A DNA stretch of 52,531 nt, taken from Nanobdellota archaeon (GTDB lineage: Archaea > Nanobdellota > Nanobdellia > Woesearchaeales > GW2011-AR4). The DNA is taken from assembly GCA_022564635.1 (NCBI GenBank), contig JADFLA010000004.1, forward strand, positions 1-52,531, in the 5' to 3' direction. Made by a program: the position numbers and the translations under genes. The notes under the pieces were generated by a model. It ran no database searches. It was not told the origin of the DNA and saw nothing but the letters and a program-made list of their open reading frames with translations. Of the stretch, positions 39,099 to 48,407 are shown one piece after another. Numbering within the stretch: the first letter of the stretch is position 1; the number at the start of each line of letters is the position of its first letter.

Positions 39099-41786
39099 CT
39101 ATTCAATCAAAATAGCAACTTTGCCGGGCATTGCCTGTTTTGCTTTTGGCTCTTCACTTTTCCCATCAATAATCTCAACATCACAATCAAATTCTTGTTT
39201 AAAAACGTCTAATGAATTTTTTAAGTAATCTATTTCTTTGTTTCTACCAACAACTACTTTTGGCATTTTAGTTTCATCCTTAACAAGTTTAGGAACCATT
39301 TTTGAAATTTCCTTAATATAAATATCCAAATCACTTTTAGCAAAACTCTTTATTATTTCTCCAACATTCCTTGTTTTTTCTATCTTTTTCTTTAATTTTC
39401 TAATAAAATCATATTTCCATGCTTCAGCAACAAATATTCTTATTTTACTTGGCTTATCTATTTTTGCAAGTTCTATAACAGAATAAATATCCTTTTTTGT
39501 TCTATCCAAACTATCCTCAAGAGCCTCTGCTTCTTCATCAATCTTGCTTTCATCATAGCTAGGCCATTTTTGCAAAGAAGCAAATCCTTTTAATTTCAGT
39601 TTATTCCATAATTCTTCAGAAATATGCGGTGTAAAAGGACTCAGCAACAATATAAGATTTTTGATACATTCTCCAAAAACCTTCTTATTTTTTTCATTAT
39701 ATTTTTGAAGTGCATTTACAAATTCCATTATACTGCCTATTGCAATATTATACTTAAAGTTATTAATATTCTCTGTAACATTCTTTATGGTAATATGCAT
39801 TTTATTCAAAATAAATTTGTCTTTTTCGTTCAAACTTTTATATTTGGAATCTATTTTAATATCTTTAAGATTTTCATTAACCAGATTGTAAACTCTATTC
39901 AAGAACCTGAAAGCACCACTTACACCTTTATCGTTCCAATCCAGTTCCTTTTCAGGCATAGCAGCAAATAAAATAAATAATCTTCCAGTATCAGGTCCAT
40001 ATTTTCCTGTTATTTCTGTAGGATCAACTACATTGCCAATACTTTTGCTCATTTTTGCTCCATCCTTAATGACCATGCCTTGCGTCATAAGTCTAGTAAA
40101 AGGTTCATCAACATCCACTAAACCCAAATCCCTCAACGCTTTTGTAAAGAATCTGGCATAAAGTAAGTGCAAAATAGCATGTTCTATGCCGCCAATATAT
40201 TGGTTAACAGGCATCCAATAATTCGCAATTTTTTTGTCAAAAGGACCTTTGTTATATTTTGGACTGCAATACCTTATGAAATACCATGAACTGTCAACAA
40301 AAGTATCCATTGTATCTGTTTCCCTTCTTGCTTTGCTTTTACATTCAGGACATTTTGCTTCAACAAATTTCTTAGAGGTCTCTAAAGGATTTCCAGAACC
40401 TGTGAACTTAACATTCTTTGGGAGTTTAACTGGTAATCTCTCATATGGCACAGGAACAACACCACATTTATCACAATAAATCATTGGAATAGGTGTTCCC
40501 CAATATCTTTGTCTAGAAATTAACCAATCTCTTAATTTATATTGCACTGTTCTTTTTCCATAATTATTTTTCTCCATCCATTTTGATATTGGTTCAATAG
40601 CTTCTCTATTGTTCATACCAGAAAATCTTCCAGAATCAAATAGTATTCCGTCCTCTGTATAAGCTCGGCTTGCCTTATCCGCATCTATTTTGCTTCCGTC
40701 TTCAGAAATCACAAATTTTAATGGAATTTTATATTTTCTCGCAAATTCAAAATCCCTTTGGTCATGAGCATCAGCCATTACTATTCCAGTCCCATATTCC
40801 ATTATGACAAAATTCGCAAGATATATGGGAATTTCTTCTCCATTAACAGGATTTATTGTATATTTGCCAACAAAACATCCTATCTTATCCTTTCCTTCTG
40901 GAGTAGTCCTTTCCGCTAATGATTGCTTTTTGATTTTTTTTATTGTCTCTAAGACTTCTTTTTCATATTTCGTTCCTTTAACCCATTCCAAAACCAATGG
41001 ATGCTCGGGTGAAATAACAATAAATGTTACACTATAAATTGTATCTGGTCTTGTTGTAAAAGTTGGAATTACTTGTCCACTATCTTTTAATTTAAAGAAA
41101 ATGTCAACACCATAACTTTTCCCAATCCAATTCCGCTGCATTACTTTAACTCTTTCTGGCCAGTGCTCCAACTTATCCAAATCCTCTAAAAGCTGGTCAG
41201 CATATTTTGTTATCTTAAAAAACCATTGCTCAAGCTCTTTTTCTCCAACATCATTTTTGCATCTCCAGCATTTACCATCCTCAACCTGCTCGTTTGCCAG
41301 CACTGTAGTGCAGGAATTACACCAGTTCACAACTGCATTCTTTCTGTAAGCAAGTCCTTTTTCATAAAATTTTAAGAAAATCCATTGGTTCCACTTGTAA
41401 TAATCTTCTGTGCAGCTCTGTATCTGTCTGCTCCAGTCATAACTAAAACCTAGGCTTTGTTGCTGTTTTTTTATCTGATTAATATTATCCCAAGTCCACT
41501 TTTCCGGATCAACTTTATTTTTTATTGCAGCGTTTTCCGCTGGTAATCCAAAAGCATCATAACCCATTGGATAAAGAACATTATAACCATTCATTCTTTT
41601 AAATCTTGCAAGAGCATCACCTAAAGAATAATTTCGCAAATGACCCATATGTAATGTATTGCTTGGGTAGGGATACATTTCTAAACAATAGAACTTCTTC
41701 TTTTTCTTATCCTCTTTAACCTTAAATATATTCTTATCTTCCCACTTCTTCTGCCATTTCTTAGCTATTTTGTTGAAGTCTACCAT
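39099..41786 (-). CDS. leuS: Leucyl-tRNA synthetase, bacterial type
   Basis: 895 residues. HIGH-type motif [20 protein letters not shown] at residues 46-65 and [20 protein letters not shown] are characteristic of bacterial LeuRS (archaeal enzymes have a different HxGH region). Zinc ligands are [20 protein letters not shown]. The editing domain is recognised by [25 protein letters not shown] motif is in [20 protein letters not shown]-terminal domain is present. It attaches leucine to tRNA-Leu. It follows the archaeal ribosomal operon where the archaeal gene would not be expected to be bacterial; see findings. Confidence 0.97.
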   Translation of the reverse strand: MVDFNKIAKKWQKKWEDKNIFKVKEDKKKKKFYCLEMYPYPSNTLHMGHLRNYSLGDALARFKRMNGYNVLYPMGYDAFGLPAENAAIKNKVDPEKWTWDNINQIKKQQQSLGFSYDWSRQIQSCTEDYYKWNQWIFLKFYEKGLAYRKNAVVNWCNSCTTVLANEQVEDGKCWRCKNDVGEKELEQWFFKITKYADQLLEDLDKLEHWPERVKVMQRNWIGKSYGVDIFFKLKDSGQVIPTFTTRPDTIYSVTFIVISPEHPLVLEWVKGTKYEKEVLETIKKIKKQSLAERTTPEGKDKIGCFVGKYTINPVNGEEIPIYLANFVIMEYGTGIVMADAHDQRDFEFARKYKIPLKFVISEDGSKIDADKASRAYTEDGILFDSGRFSGMNNREAIEPISKWMEKNNYGKRTVQYKLRDWLISRQRYWGTPIPMIYCDKCGVVPVPYERLPVKLPKNVKFTGSGNPLETSKKFVEAKCPECKSKARRETDTMDTFVDSSWYFIRYCSPKYNKGPFDKKIANYWMPVNQYIGGIEHAILHLLYARFFTKALRDLGLVDVDEPFTRLMTQGMVIKDGAKMSKSIGNVVDPTEITGKYGPDTGRLFILFAAMPEKELDWNDKGVSGAFRFLNRVYNLVNENLKDIKIDSKYKSLNEKDKFILNKMHITIKNVTENINNFKYNIAIGSIMEFVNALQKYNEKNKKVFGECIKNLILLLSPFTPHISEELWNKLKLKGFASLQKWPSYDESKIDEEAEALEDSLDRTKKDIYSVIELAKIDKPSKIRIFVAEAWKYDFIRKLKKKIEKTRNVGEIIKSFAKSDLDIYIKEISKMVPKLVKDETKMPKVVVGRNKEIDYLKNSLDVFKQEFDCDVEIIDGKSEEPKAKQAMPGKVAILIE

Positions 41787-41825
41787 AGTAAGAAAAAATA
41801 AGAATTAGTTTAAATTGTTTATGGT

Positions 41826-42023
41826 TTAAAACTTCTTGAACTGCGCTGTAGTATCTATTAAATCTACATGCCCCATGAATATTGCTCTGCAACAGTATCT
41901 TTCCAAGCCTAGTTCATCTAGTGCTTTCTTGCGGTCTTCGCCTTTCTCTAGTCTAGCATTAAAATCTTCCCACAAATGTCCTATTGGCTTACCACATGAC
42001 CAACACCTTATCGGAATAATCAT
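41826..42023 (-). CDS. rpoN: RNA polymerase subunit N (Rpb10)
   Basis: 65 residues: MIIPIRCWSCGKPIGHLWED holds the first zinc Cys pair and GLERYCCRAIFMGHVDLID the second CC pair, the standard Rpb10 pattern. It binds zinc and helps assemble RNA polymerase subunits D, L and P. It lies 24 bases downstream of the S9 gene at the end of the ribosomal operon and before leuS. Confidence 0.97.
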   Translation of the reverse strand: MIIPIRCWSCGKPIGHLWEDFNARLEKGEDRKKALDELGLERYCCRAIFMGHVDLIDTTAQFKKF

Positions 42024-42047
42024 TTTTGTTCACCTTGTTTAATATTT

Positions 42048-42449
42048 TTATCGGTACGACTTTTGTCTTTTAGCTCTAGCCTGTCCATGCCTATTTGGCT
42101 TAGATGATTCTTTAAACCTTGAATCTGCAACCAAAAGATTTCTATCATAATTCAAAAAATCCTCTTTTAGCTTATCGCTTTTCGAAAACTCAACCAAACC
42201 TTTTGCGATAGCTAGCCTTGATGCATCTGCCTGGCTGGAAATTCCGCCACCAAAAACATTTACATTAATATTTACCTTATTTATTAGGTCTCCTGCAATA
42301 ATTAAAGGTTCCTTTATCTTTAATCTAGAGAGCTTTGGCTCATAAAAATCCAGAATTAAATTGTTTACTTTTACAATGCCCTTTCCCTGCCTTATTGTGG
42401 CTCTTGCAATGGCACTCTTTCTCTTTCCAGCAGCAGTTACGATTTTCAT
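42048..42449 (-). CDS. rps9: Ribosomal protein S9 (uS9)
   Basis: 133 residues, archaeal/eukaryal-type uS9: AAGKRKSAIARATIRQGKGI, INVNVFGGGISSQADASRLA, and the terminus PNRHGQARAKRQKSYR, whose basic tail contacts the tRNA in the P site. Its start overlaps the L13 stop by 4 bases, showing translational coupling. Confidence 0.97.
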   Translation of the reverse strand: MKIVTAAGKRKSAIARATIRQGKGIVKVNNLILDFYEPKLSRLKIKEPLIIAGDLINKVNINVNVFGGGISSQADASRLAIAKGLVEFSKSDKLKEDFLNYDRNLLVADSRFKESSKPNRHGQARAKRQKSYR

Positions 42450-42862
42450 ATTTTAGCTCCTATATGCTTACAAACTTCCTTTACTGTAATATATTTAAGG
42501 TTTGGAACCTTTTCAACATTCGCTTCTTTTAAAACATCAAATTTTTGATTTTTAAAATTTTCAGGAATACCCATATGGCACTTTATGTTTTTGAAAGCTA
42601 TCCTTCCTCTTTCTTTTTTATATGGTAGCATCCCCCTTATAGCCCTCTTAACAAACCTGTCAGGCATTCTTCTGATAAAAGGTCCCTTAGCCGGTATGCC
42701 TCTTTTCAAAAAATTATCATAATCTTTAAAAATATTAGCCCTATCGCCTGTAATAACAGAGTTTTCACAATTAACAATATCTATTTTTTCCCCTAACAAC
42801 GCTTTCTTTGCTACATATGTTCCAAGCCTTCCTAATATTAAATTATTTGCATCAATTATCAT
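42446..42862 (-). CDS. rpl13: Ribosomal protein L13 (uL13)
   Basis: 138 residues: MIIDANNLILGRLGTYVAKK, DIVNCENSVITGDR, KGPFIRRMPDRFVKRAIRGM and LPYKKERGRIAF match archaeal uL13 of the large subunit. It lies 74 bases after L18e and overlaps S9. Standard operon order for archaea. Confidence 0.97.
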   Translation of the reverse strand: MIIDANNLILGRLGTYVAKKALLGEKIDIVNCENSVITGDRANIFKDYDNFLKRGIPAKGPFIRRMPDRFVKRAIRGMLPYKKERGRIAFKNIKCHMGIPENFKNQKFDVLKEANVEKVPNLKYITVKEVCKHIGAKI

Positions 42863-42936
42863 TTTGCCATTATTTGATTTTTAATTATTGTTTTATTTTT
42901 TATTGAATTTTTGATTATTGAATTATTTAATTGTCT

Positions 42937-43299
42937 TTAACCAATTATCCTTATCTTTTTACCATTAGGTTTATCTTTACTTAATTCTAATAAAGGAATT
43001 ATTTTTGCATTGGCTTTCTCTATCTTATCCTTTGCCTGCTCTGAAAATTGATATGCACTTATTGTCAATTTATGATTTAACATCCCAGAACCTAAAACCT
43101 TGCCCGGAACAACTATAATTTCATTCTCTTTTGTATGCCTATTTATTCTGGACAAATTTACAGCTCTTCTATTCCTAGTAGGCCTTTCTAAATCCGAAGC
43201 AATTCTTTTCCATAAATTTACAGACTGCTCATTACTTCTTTTCTTCAATTCCCCAATTAAATCTTGCAACAATGGATTTGTTGGTCCTGTTCGTTTCAT
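42937..43299 (-). CDS. rpl18e: Ribosomal protein L18e (eL18)
   Basis: 120 residues: RTGPTNPLLQDLIGELKKRS, NRRAVNLSRINRHTKENEII and VVPGKVLGSGMLNHKLTISA are the typical blocks of archaeal eL18, a large-subunit protein absent from bacteria. Preceded by an AT-rich gap (43300-43455) and followed by L13. Confidence 0.97.
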   Translation of the reverse strand: MKRTGPTNPLLQDLIGELKKRSNEQSVNLWKRIASDLERPTRNRRAVNLSRINRHTKENEIIVVPGKVLGSGMLNHKLTISAYQFSEQAKDKIEKANAKIIPLLELSKDKPNGKKIRIIG

Positions 43300-43455
43300 T
43301 TTTATAATTATTATTTTAATTTGATTTTTTAATTCATTATTTTTAATTTTAATTATTTTTTATTGAATTTTTATTATTGTATAAAAAGTATGAAATACTT
43401 TTTATGCTTGAAAAAATTCTTATTTTTTCATTGTAATTAATTTTTAATCATGGTA

Positions 43456-44250
43456 TCATTTTGCCTTCTTTACTGCCTCATTAAACTCATCAAAAGTTTC
43501 ATCAAAAATTTTCAAAGCCTGATTCAAAATTTCCTTGCAGCTTAATTGTCCCCATGATTCCATGTAAAAAATAATATCCTTGTCATACTTTACCTTGACT
43601 TCTCCATTTGATACTTCTTCAACTATACCTGCAAGATCATACTTAAACAAATTGTCTTTTATAACCTCGAGCTTTCCATTCTTTATCTCAAAAATATTTC
43701 CATGTGTTTTCTCCACAACTTCTTCTGGATTTTTTACATTTCCTATTTCTATGATTGGTTTGTGTTTGTAAAAAGCAAGACAAGGACTCCATTTAGTGTG
43801 TTCTTTTCCCTTACCCAAAACAGCAGTTGCTTCTAACTCCAAAGACTGGCCTTTTAACAGCTTTACAATAGGCATTTTTGGATATACGGGCTTTACAGCA
43901 GAATCTTTACTTTTAAGCTCAGAAGCATAAATAATGCCAGAACCTTTTGATGCTTTCAAGGTAAGCTTAAGCTGGCATCTTGCACAACCTTCTCCCTTAC
44001 ACTTGCATTTCTCTGGTAAATTATACGATTTTAGATCTGTTGTTAATGGTATCAAACCAATCCTATGTGCAACAATCTCATCATACAAAATTGAATTATT
44101 TTTCCTGAATTCTATATCCTCAATAGCCATTGTGGGAACTTCATCTACCATAATCCTCCTTAATGTATTTGCAAAAGCCGGAGTTGTATCTTTCATAATA
44201 AATGAAAGCTTCCTTTCATCTTTGTTGTTTGACAATACTCTTATTTCCAT
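43456..44250 (-). CDS. rpoD: RNA polymerase subunit D (Rpb3-like) with Fe-S ligands
   Basis: 264 residues. The alpha-like assembly core shows FIMKDTTPAFANTLRRIMVD and SILYDEIVAHRIGLIPLTTD. A four-cysteine cluster, KCKCKGEGCARCQ, lies at about residues 81-93 and matches the ferredoxin-like Fe-S insert known in subunit D of Sulfolobus and some other archaea. The protein initiates assembly of the polymerase with subunit L. It lies 14 bases after the S11 gene. Confidence 0.96.
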   Translation of the reverse strand: MEIRVLSNNKDERKLSFIMKDTTPAFANTLRRIMVDEVPTMAIEDIEFRKNNSILYDEIVAHRIGLIPLTTDLKSYNLPEKCKCKGEGCARCQLKLTLKASKGSGIIYASELKSKDSAVKPVYPKMPIVKLLKGQSLELEATAVLGKGKEHTKWSPCLAFYKHKPIIEIGNVKNPEEVVEKTHGNIFEIKNGKLEVIKDNLFKYDLAGIVEEVSNGEVKVKYDKDIIFYMESWGQLSCKEILNQALKIFDETFDEFNEAVKKAK

Positions 44251-44264
44251 TTTTCACACCCCAT

Positions 44265-44660
44265 CTAAACTCTTCTACCCCTCCTACCGCCCTTCTTTCT
44301 GCAACCATCATGTGGCAAAGGAGTAACATCTTCTATTAAACCTATCCTCAAACCCATTCTTGATAATGCCCTTATAGCAGCTTGCGCTCCTGGTCCAGGG
44401 CCTACAGGATCATTATGGCCTCCAGGTGCCCTTATCTTAACATGAATTGCATTTATTCCCTTTTCTATAGCTCCTTCAGCAGCTCTTTTAGCTGCAACCA
44501 TTGCAGCCGTGGGACTAGATTCCATTCTGTCACTCTTAACAACCATGCCTCCAGATGCCTTGCTTATTGTTTCTGTTCCAGTAATATCTGTTATATGTAT
44601 TATTGTATTATTATAGGATGCGTAAATGTGTGCAATCCCCCATCTTTCTTGTCTTGCCAT
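44265..44660 (-). CDS. rps11: Ribosomal protein S11 (uS11)
   Basis: 131 residues: [60 protein letters not shown] and [20 protein letters not shown]. Standard archaeal uS11 of the small-subunit platform. Two bases after the S4 stop. Confidence 0.97.
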   Translation of the reverse strand: MARQERWGIAHIYASYNNTIIHITDITGTETISKASGGMVVKSDRMESSPTAAMVAAKRAAEGAIEKGINAIHVKIRAPGGHNDPVGPGPGAQAAIRALSRMGLRIGLIEDVTPLPHDGCRKKGGRRGRRV

Positions 44661-44662
44661 TT

Positions 44663-45481
44663 TTATTTTTCCTTAGTTTTTTTATCTTCTTGTTTTTCTT
44701 CAACACCAGTTTTATTTTTTTTTCTTTTTGTTTTTTTCAAATCATGAGCAGTTGGAACTTCTTTTTTCTTTCCAACGGAGTTGGTGCCGGAAACCACATC
44801 AGTGGTACCGGAAGCTTTGCTTCCATGTATCTCTGATTCCCCAGTATCTTTGGATCTTTCTTCTACTTTTATTTCTTTTTCCACTTTCTTTTCTTCTGCC
44901 CTAACTTCTTTATCTGGTTCTTTTTTTTCAGCTTTCTCTTTAGTCTTTTTCTGCATTTTCATGTCCTTAATTACCGTTCTAATTGGATGACTTGTATTAG
45001 TAAGAATAGAACCTTGAGCAAATTGTATGCTATTTTCATCATCTAATGGAACAATATATGATGGCGCTGTAATCGTTTTGTTTCCTAAAGAAACATGCTC
45101 ATGAACAATAAACTGCCTTGCTTGCTTAATGCTGCTAGCTAAATCTTTCCTGTAAACCAAAGTTTGCAATCTCCTTTCCATAACATCTTTTAATGTTAAG
45201 GACAATACATCCTCTATCTTTGCATCCTTGCCTGTTAAACCCAGGGAAAAAAGCTTTGTCAAGAGCTGGTTTCTTTCTTTTTCTACCTGAGGATTTCCAG
45301 TAGTAATGAGATTTTTTGCTTGTCTGGTGAAGTTCTTTAGAATAGAGTTCATCTTCCATATTTCATATTTCCTGTTCAATCCATATGCTTTAAGCAGTTC
45401 TTTCTCTGCCAAAATCCTTTCCTTTTGCCATGGATGTGATGGCTTTGAGAATTTTTTTCTTTGCCTTTTTGGACTTCCCAT
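44663..45481 (-). CDS. rps4: Ribosomal protein S4 (uS4) with long charged C-terminal extension
   Basis: 272 residues. The core is normal: [20 protein letters not shown], then [28 protein letters not shown]-type S4 RNA-binding domain. From about residue 170 to the end there are about 100 extra residues, mostly Lys and Glu ([20 protein letters not shown] and similar), predicted disordered, interrupted by [17 protein letters not shown]. Archaeal S4 is usually 160-190 residues. VSGTNSVGK recurs as VSGTNSIGK in S13. Such tails are seen in several DPANN ribosomal proteins. Confidence 0.95.
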   Translation of the reverse strand: MGSPKRQRKKFSKPSHPWQKERILAEKELLKAYGLNRKYEIWKMNSILKNFTRQAKNLITTGNPQVEKERNQLLTKLFSLGLTGKDAKIEDVLSLTLKDVMERRLQTLVYRKDLASSIKQARQFIVHEHVSLGNKTITAPSYIVPLDDENSIQFAQGSILTNTSHPIRTVIKDMKMQKKTKEKAEKKEPDKEVRAEEKKVEKEIKVEERSKDTGESEIHGSKASGTTDVVSGTNSVGKKKEVPTAHDLKKTKRKKNKTGVEEKQEDKKTKEK

Positions 45482-45545
45482 TTTTATTAATTTTTCCCAA
45501 TTATTATTTTTAATTTTTTCATTGAATTTTGAATTATGGACGCAC

Positions 45546-46085
45546 TCAAACTCTACCCGCTTTTGCTTCTGTTTTTTTTGCCACTCCTAATGATACTTTA
45601 CCTTTGTTTTTCCTGAAATTTGATTTTGTTCTTTGACCCCTGACAGGTAAACCAATACCATGTCTTACTCCCCTGTAGGATCTGATTTTTTTCATTCTCT
45701 TAACATCATTTTCCTCTGCAAAAGATAAGTTTCCTGTAACAAGATGATAGTCTTTTCCGTCTTCATAATTTCTTCTTCTATTTAGCATCCAAGTAGGAAC
45801 ATTATAATTTGATAAATTATTCAAAACATCATCAAGTTTTTTAACCTGCTCATCACTCAAGTAGCCAGTTTTTGTTGCTTTATCTACACCTGCAAGGTGG
45901 CATATCATACTAGAGAACATAAAACTAACACCTTTAATTTTTCTAAAAGCATTGGCTATCTGCTTATTCCCATCTAAATCCGTATTTGCAATTCTAACAA
46001 AATACTTGAAATCTTTACCTATGGAATTGGTGCCGGAAACTTGTTTCCGAGCATCTTCTGCAGCTTGAGCTTTTTGTTCTACCAT
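45546..46085 (-). CDS. rps13: Ribosomal protein S13 (uS13)
   Basis: 179 residues: FKYFVRIANTDLDGNKQIAN, SFMFSSMICHLAGVDKATKT, VPTWMLNRRRNYEDGKDYHL and SYRGVRHGIGLPVRGQRTKS are uS13 hallmarks. The first 27 residues form a charged leader (VEQKAQAAEDARKQVSGTNS) not found in most archaeal S13; VSGTNSIGK there matches a peptide in S4. First gene of the operon. Confidence 0.96.
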   Translation of the reverse strand: MVEQKAQAAEDARKQVSGTNSIGKDFKYFVRIANTDLDGNKQIANAFRKIKGVSFMFSSMICHLAGVDKATKTGYLSDEQVKKLDDVLNNLSNYNVPTWMLNRRRNYEDGKDYHLVTGNLSFAEENDVKRMKKIRSYRGVRHGIGLPVRGQRTKSNFRKNKGKVSLGVAKKTEAKAGRV

Positions 46086-46360
46086 TCTAAAAACATACTC
46101 ACTTCACTTCGTTTCGTTCGTAGCATCAAACAAACAAATTAATACTATTTCATATACTGTTTATTTGATATATAACCGAGAATATAGCACTTTATATAAC
46201 CCTAAAAGCGCTCTATATGAACTCGGGCATAGGAGAAGGGAAATAAGGTTGGTTTATAAATATTACGCTTGTCGGTAGTGTTGCGAGAACGGTTGGTTTA
46301 GGGTAAAATTAGTAGTTTGTTGCGTTATGGTTGGTATTCAGAATTTTGGCTATAAAGTGG
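46086..46360 (-). promoter_or_regulatory. Leader and promoter region of the ribosomal operon, with repeats
   Basis: No gene in this 275-base gap. TTATATAAAG-like sequence at about 46190-46199 and TTATATATCA at about 46167-46175 (minus sense) are TATA candidates for the S13 operon. CCGAG-A-ATATAG (46176-46187) pairs with CTATAT-GAA-CTCGG (46213-46226). Further upstream GGTTGGTTTA occurs at 46247-46256 and 46291-46300, GGTTGGT again at 46329-46335, and GTTGCG at 46280-46285 and 46319-46324, an irregular repeat of about 40 bases. The GT-rich composition of 46262-46340 differs from other gaps. Confidence 0.45.
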
Positions 46361-46588
46361 CTACCCAATCCAGAAAGTATTGATAGCCCAAATTACATAA
46401 ATACTTACTGCAACCACTAAAACCCAACTCCATTTTTCTGCTTTTAAAAACTTAGAAATGATTGCACATATTAGCGTAATTGTGCCCAGTACAAGATGGT
46501 ACTGAAATATTCCAATTAGTCCAACTATTGCTCCAATCAAAACAAAGGTATCTTTTTTCTCAAATCTAAATATTCCAAATTGTATCAT
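46361..46588 (-). CDS. Small membrane protein, unknown
   Basis: 75 residues with two or three hydrophobic segments (FVLIGAIVGLIGIFQYHLVL, GTITLICAIISKFL and SWVLVVAVSIYVIWAINTFW). No family recognised. It lies 34 bases downstream of a larger membrane protein gene on the same strand; the two may be cotranscribed with the GNAT gene. Coding is supported by the strong hydrophobic pattern and compact spacing. Confidence 0.65.
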   Translation of the reverse strand: MIQFGIFRFEKKDTFVLIGAIVGLIGIFQYHLVLGTITLICAIISKFLKAEKWSWVLVVAVSIYVIWAINTFWIG

Positions 46589-46622
46589 TTCCCCTTCACC
46601 TTCCCAATGATAAGTCCGATTT

Positions 46623-47468
46623 TCATTTTTTCTTGGTTCTTGTTACTATATAACCCATTTTTTTGAATAGCCAAGACACTAATAGTCCCAACAAAACTGC
46701 ATAGACAATCACTGAGATTATTAAGGTACTTGTCTTAAAATTATTCAATACTTCATGATTTTCGTATAAAATTAACACAGGAAGTGCAATTATGAGCAAT
46801 ATAATCCATCTACCTACTTTCCACAAATCTTTATCTGTAGCTTTTGCGAAATATTTCCTGTACATTGGTCTTCCTAATAACCCAAGAATTATAATTATAG
46901 ATAAATAGAAAGCAATTTCTCCAAGTACGTATCCAACGTAAAGAGCAATTGGAGTAATAAAACTAAATGAAAATATTATAAACACAAGAATTTTAACACT
47001 TTTTTTTGCTTCAACTCCTTTAACTATTTTTAGAGTGTAATAGTTACTCTTCTTTTTCTTTCCTTTTGATTTCTCCCATTCTCGTTCTCTTATTACACTC
47101 AATCTATAATAATGTATTAATATGAAAAATGGGGGTGAAAACATACCGAGAAAATATACTATTAGTAAAAATATAACCATAAATTTAGTATGGTCAAAAT
47201 TATCTAAATGTAACTCCACTAAAGCCCTTAACAAAATATAAAATACAAGCCACGTGAAAAATGATGCTAAAATACCCATCTTTCCTTTCTGCATTAATCG
47301 AACTGAGAAATATTGTAGAAATAAAGTAATAATGGTTAATATAATCATGCCTGTATGACTCAACAACCAAAGCTTACCCGGATAAAACAATAAGAGTATA
47401 GCTAAAATTGGAATAACAATATTTAATGGCTTATTTTTTAACCCTTGCCACCAAGTTTTGAGTATCAT
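46623..47468 (-). CDS. Polytopic membrane protein, unknown
   Basis: 281 residues with about seven to eight hydrophobic segments, and a basic cytoplasmic loop (REREWEKSKGKKKKSNYYTL) in the middle. No motif that I can place. It overlaps the upstream GNAT gene by 4 bases, so the two are cotranslated, and its neighbour downstream is a small membrane protein. It is not similar to the transporter permeases in this window. Confidence 0.8.
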   Translation of the reverse strand: MILKTWWQGLKNKPLNIVIPILAILLLFYPGKLWLLSHTGMIILTIITLFLQYFSVRLMQKGKMGILASFFTWLVFYILLRALVELHLDNFDHTKFMVIFLLIVYFLGMFSPPFFILIHYYRLSVIREREWEKSKGKKKKSNYYTLKIVKGVEAKKSVKILVFIIFSFSFITPIALYVGYVLGEIAFYLSIIIILGLLGRPMYRKYFAKATDKDLWKVGRWIILLIIALPVLILYENHEVLNNFKTSTLIISVIVYAVLLGLLVSWLFKKMGYIVTRTKKK

Positions 47469-47800
47469 ATTTTTCTTATAAAATCTACTCCACCTTTTGT
47501 CTGATTTATAGCTGTAAATCCCCTTCTTTTCAATGCAGGAAAGAGTTCTTCATTTGACCATCTAAATAATATTTCTTGACATCCTTTAGGCTTTGCCAAT
47601 TTTTCTATTAACAAGTTTAGAAAGCCCTCCCCATACCCTTTTCTACGCATTTTTAAATCATATATTTCCATCTCAAAAATCTCAAATATTTTTTCTCCGC
47701 AACTTATTTCTGCCCAGCCTATAGGTTCAGAATGATTTGTAAAAAACAACCCATATCTTTTTCTAAACTTATTTATTAATTTAATTTCTAAATTTTTCAT
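47465..47800 (-). CDS. GNAT-family acetyltransferase-like protein
   Basis: 111 residues, short for the family. The acetyl-CoA loop is recognisable as KMRRKGYGEGFLNLLIEKLA after MEIYDLK, and ALKRRGFTAINQTKGGVDFI is the usual GNAT end. The N-terminal strands are abbreviated. Overlaps the membrane protein gene downstream by 4 bases. The acetylated substrate is unknown. Confidence 0.75.
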   Translation of the reverse strand: MKNLEIKLINKFRKRYGLFFTNHSEPIGWAEISCGEKIFEIFEMEIYDLKMRRKGYGEGFLNLLIEKLAKPKGCQEILFRWSNEELFPALKRRGFTAINQTKGGVDFIRKI

Positions 47801-47887
47801 ATATCCAATAAGAATTAGAGGAATTTAAAAGCTTTTCTTCAACAAAGCCATCCACCTATTGCCTTCCATCTCAACACCAATTCTTTC

Positions 47888-48142
47888 TCAATAAGCCTTG
47901 GGTCTTTTTTCAATATCAGAAATAAATACTGAATTTCCTTCATAATGGACGGTGTATTATATCCTGTAATCACCAACCCTTAATCTGAATATCTTTTCCT
48001 TTCTGTTTACTACTCTCTTAACATCGCTTGGAAACGGTTCTATGTTTAATTTTTCTATTTTGTCAATTATCCTCTTTGCAAGTTCTTTGCCGGCTTTCTT
48101 GAGAAATCTTTTAGCATGAGAAGAAAACTCAATATTAAACAT
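47888..48142 (-). pseudogene. RelE/ParE-family toxin interrupted by an in-frame stop
   Basis: The ORF track shows a 61-residue frame ending VGDYRI at TAA (47957-47959). Reading on in the same frame gives YTVHYEGNSVFISDIEKRPK, then AY and TGA (47888-47890). Joined, the sequence FRLRVGDYRI-stop-YTVHYEGNSVFISDIEKR is a normal RelE end, where the stopped position is usually leucine. One base change (TTA to TAA) explains it. The start FNIEFSSHAKRFLKKAGKEL is typical. The toxin is thus probably inactive, or truncated but maintained. The antitoxin gene directly upstream is intact. Confidence 0.85.
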
Positions 48143-48143
48143 T

Positions 48144-48347
48144 TTACAATCCCAATTCTTTTTTAAGTTCAGAAAGTGGTGTTGTTTTTCCTTCTTTAAA
48201 CTCTTTCATGCTTTCTTCAAATCTCTTGCTTTCTTCTGTAGTCATTATAGTATCAGGATCAAACATGTGCTTTTTGATGAATGTAACATCTTTTTTTAGT
48301 CCTTTAAGTTCATCATAAATTTTTTGTATTGTAGTTGTTTCTGCCAT
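48144..48347 (-). CDS. RelB-like antitoxin
   Basis: 67 residues, charged and mostly helical: IQKIYDELKGLKKDVTFIKK, then MTTEESKRFEESMKEFKEGK and TTPLSELKKELGL. The DELKGLKKDVxFIKKHM pattern and final LSELKKELG are common in archaeal RelE-partner antitoxins. It lies one base before the RelE-like frame, the normal antitoxin-toxin order. A Met-rich N-terminal start MAETTTIQ is used. Confidence 0.8.
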   Translation of the reverse strand: MAETTTIQKIYDELKGLKKDVTFIKKHMFDPDTIMTTEESKRFEESMKEFKEGKTTPLSELKKELGL

Positions 48348-48407
48348 AGTAGAGTATATAGCATATTAGAATATTTAAATCTTATGGAATATATCAGAAT
48401 TCAATCC

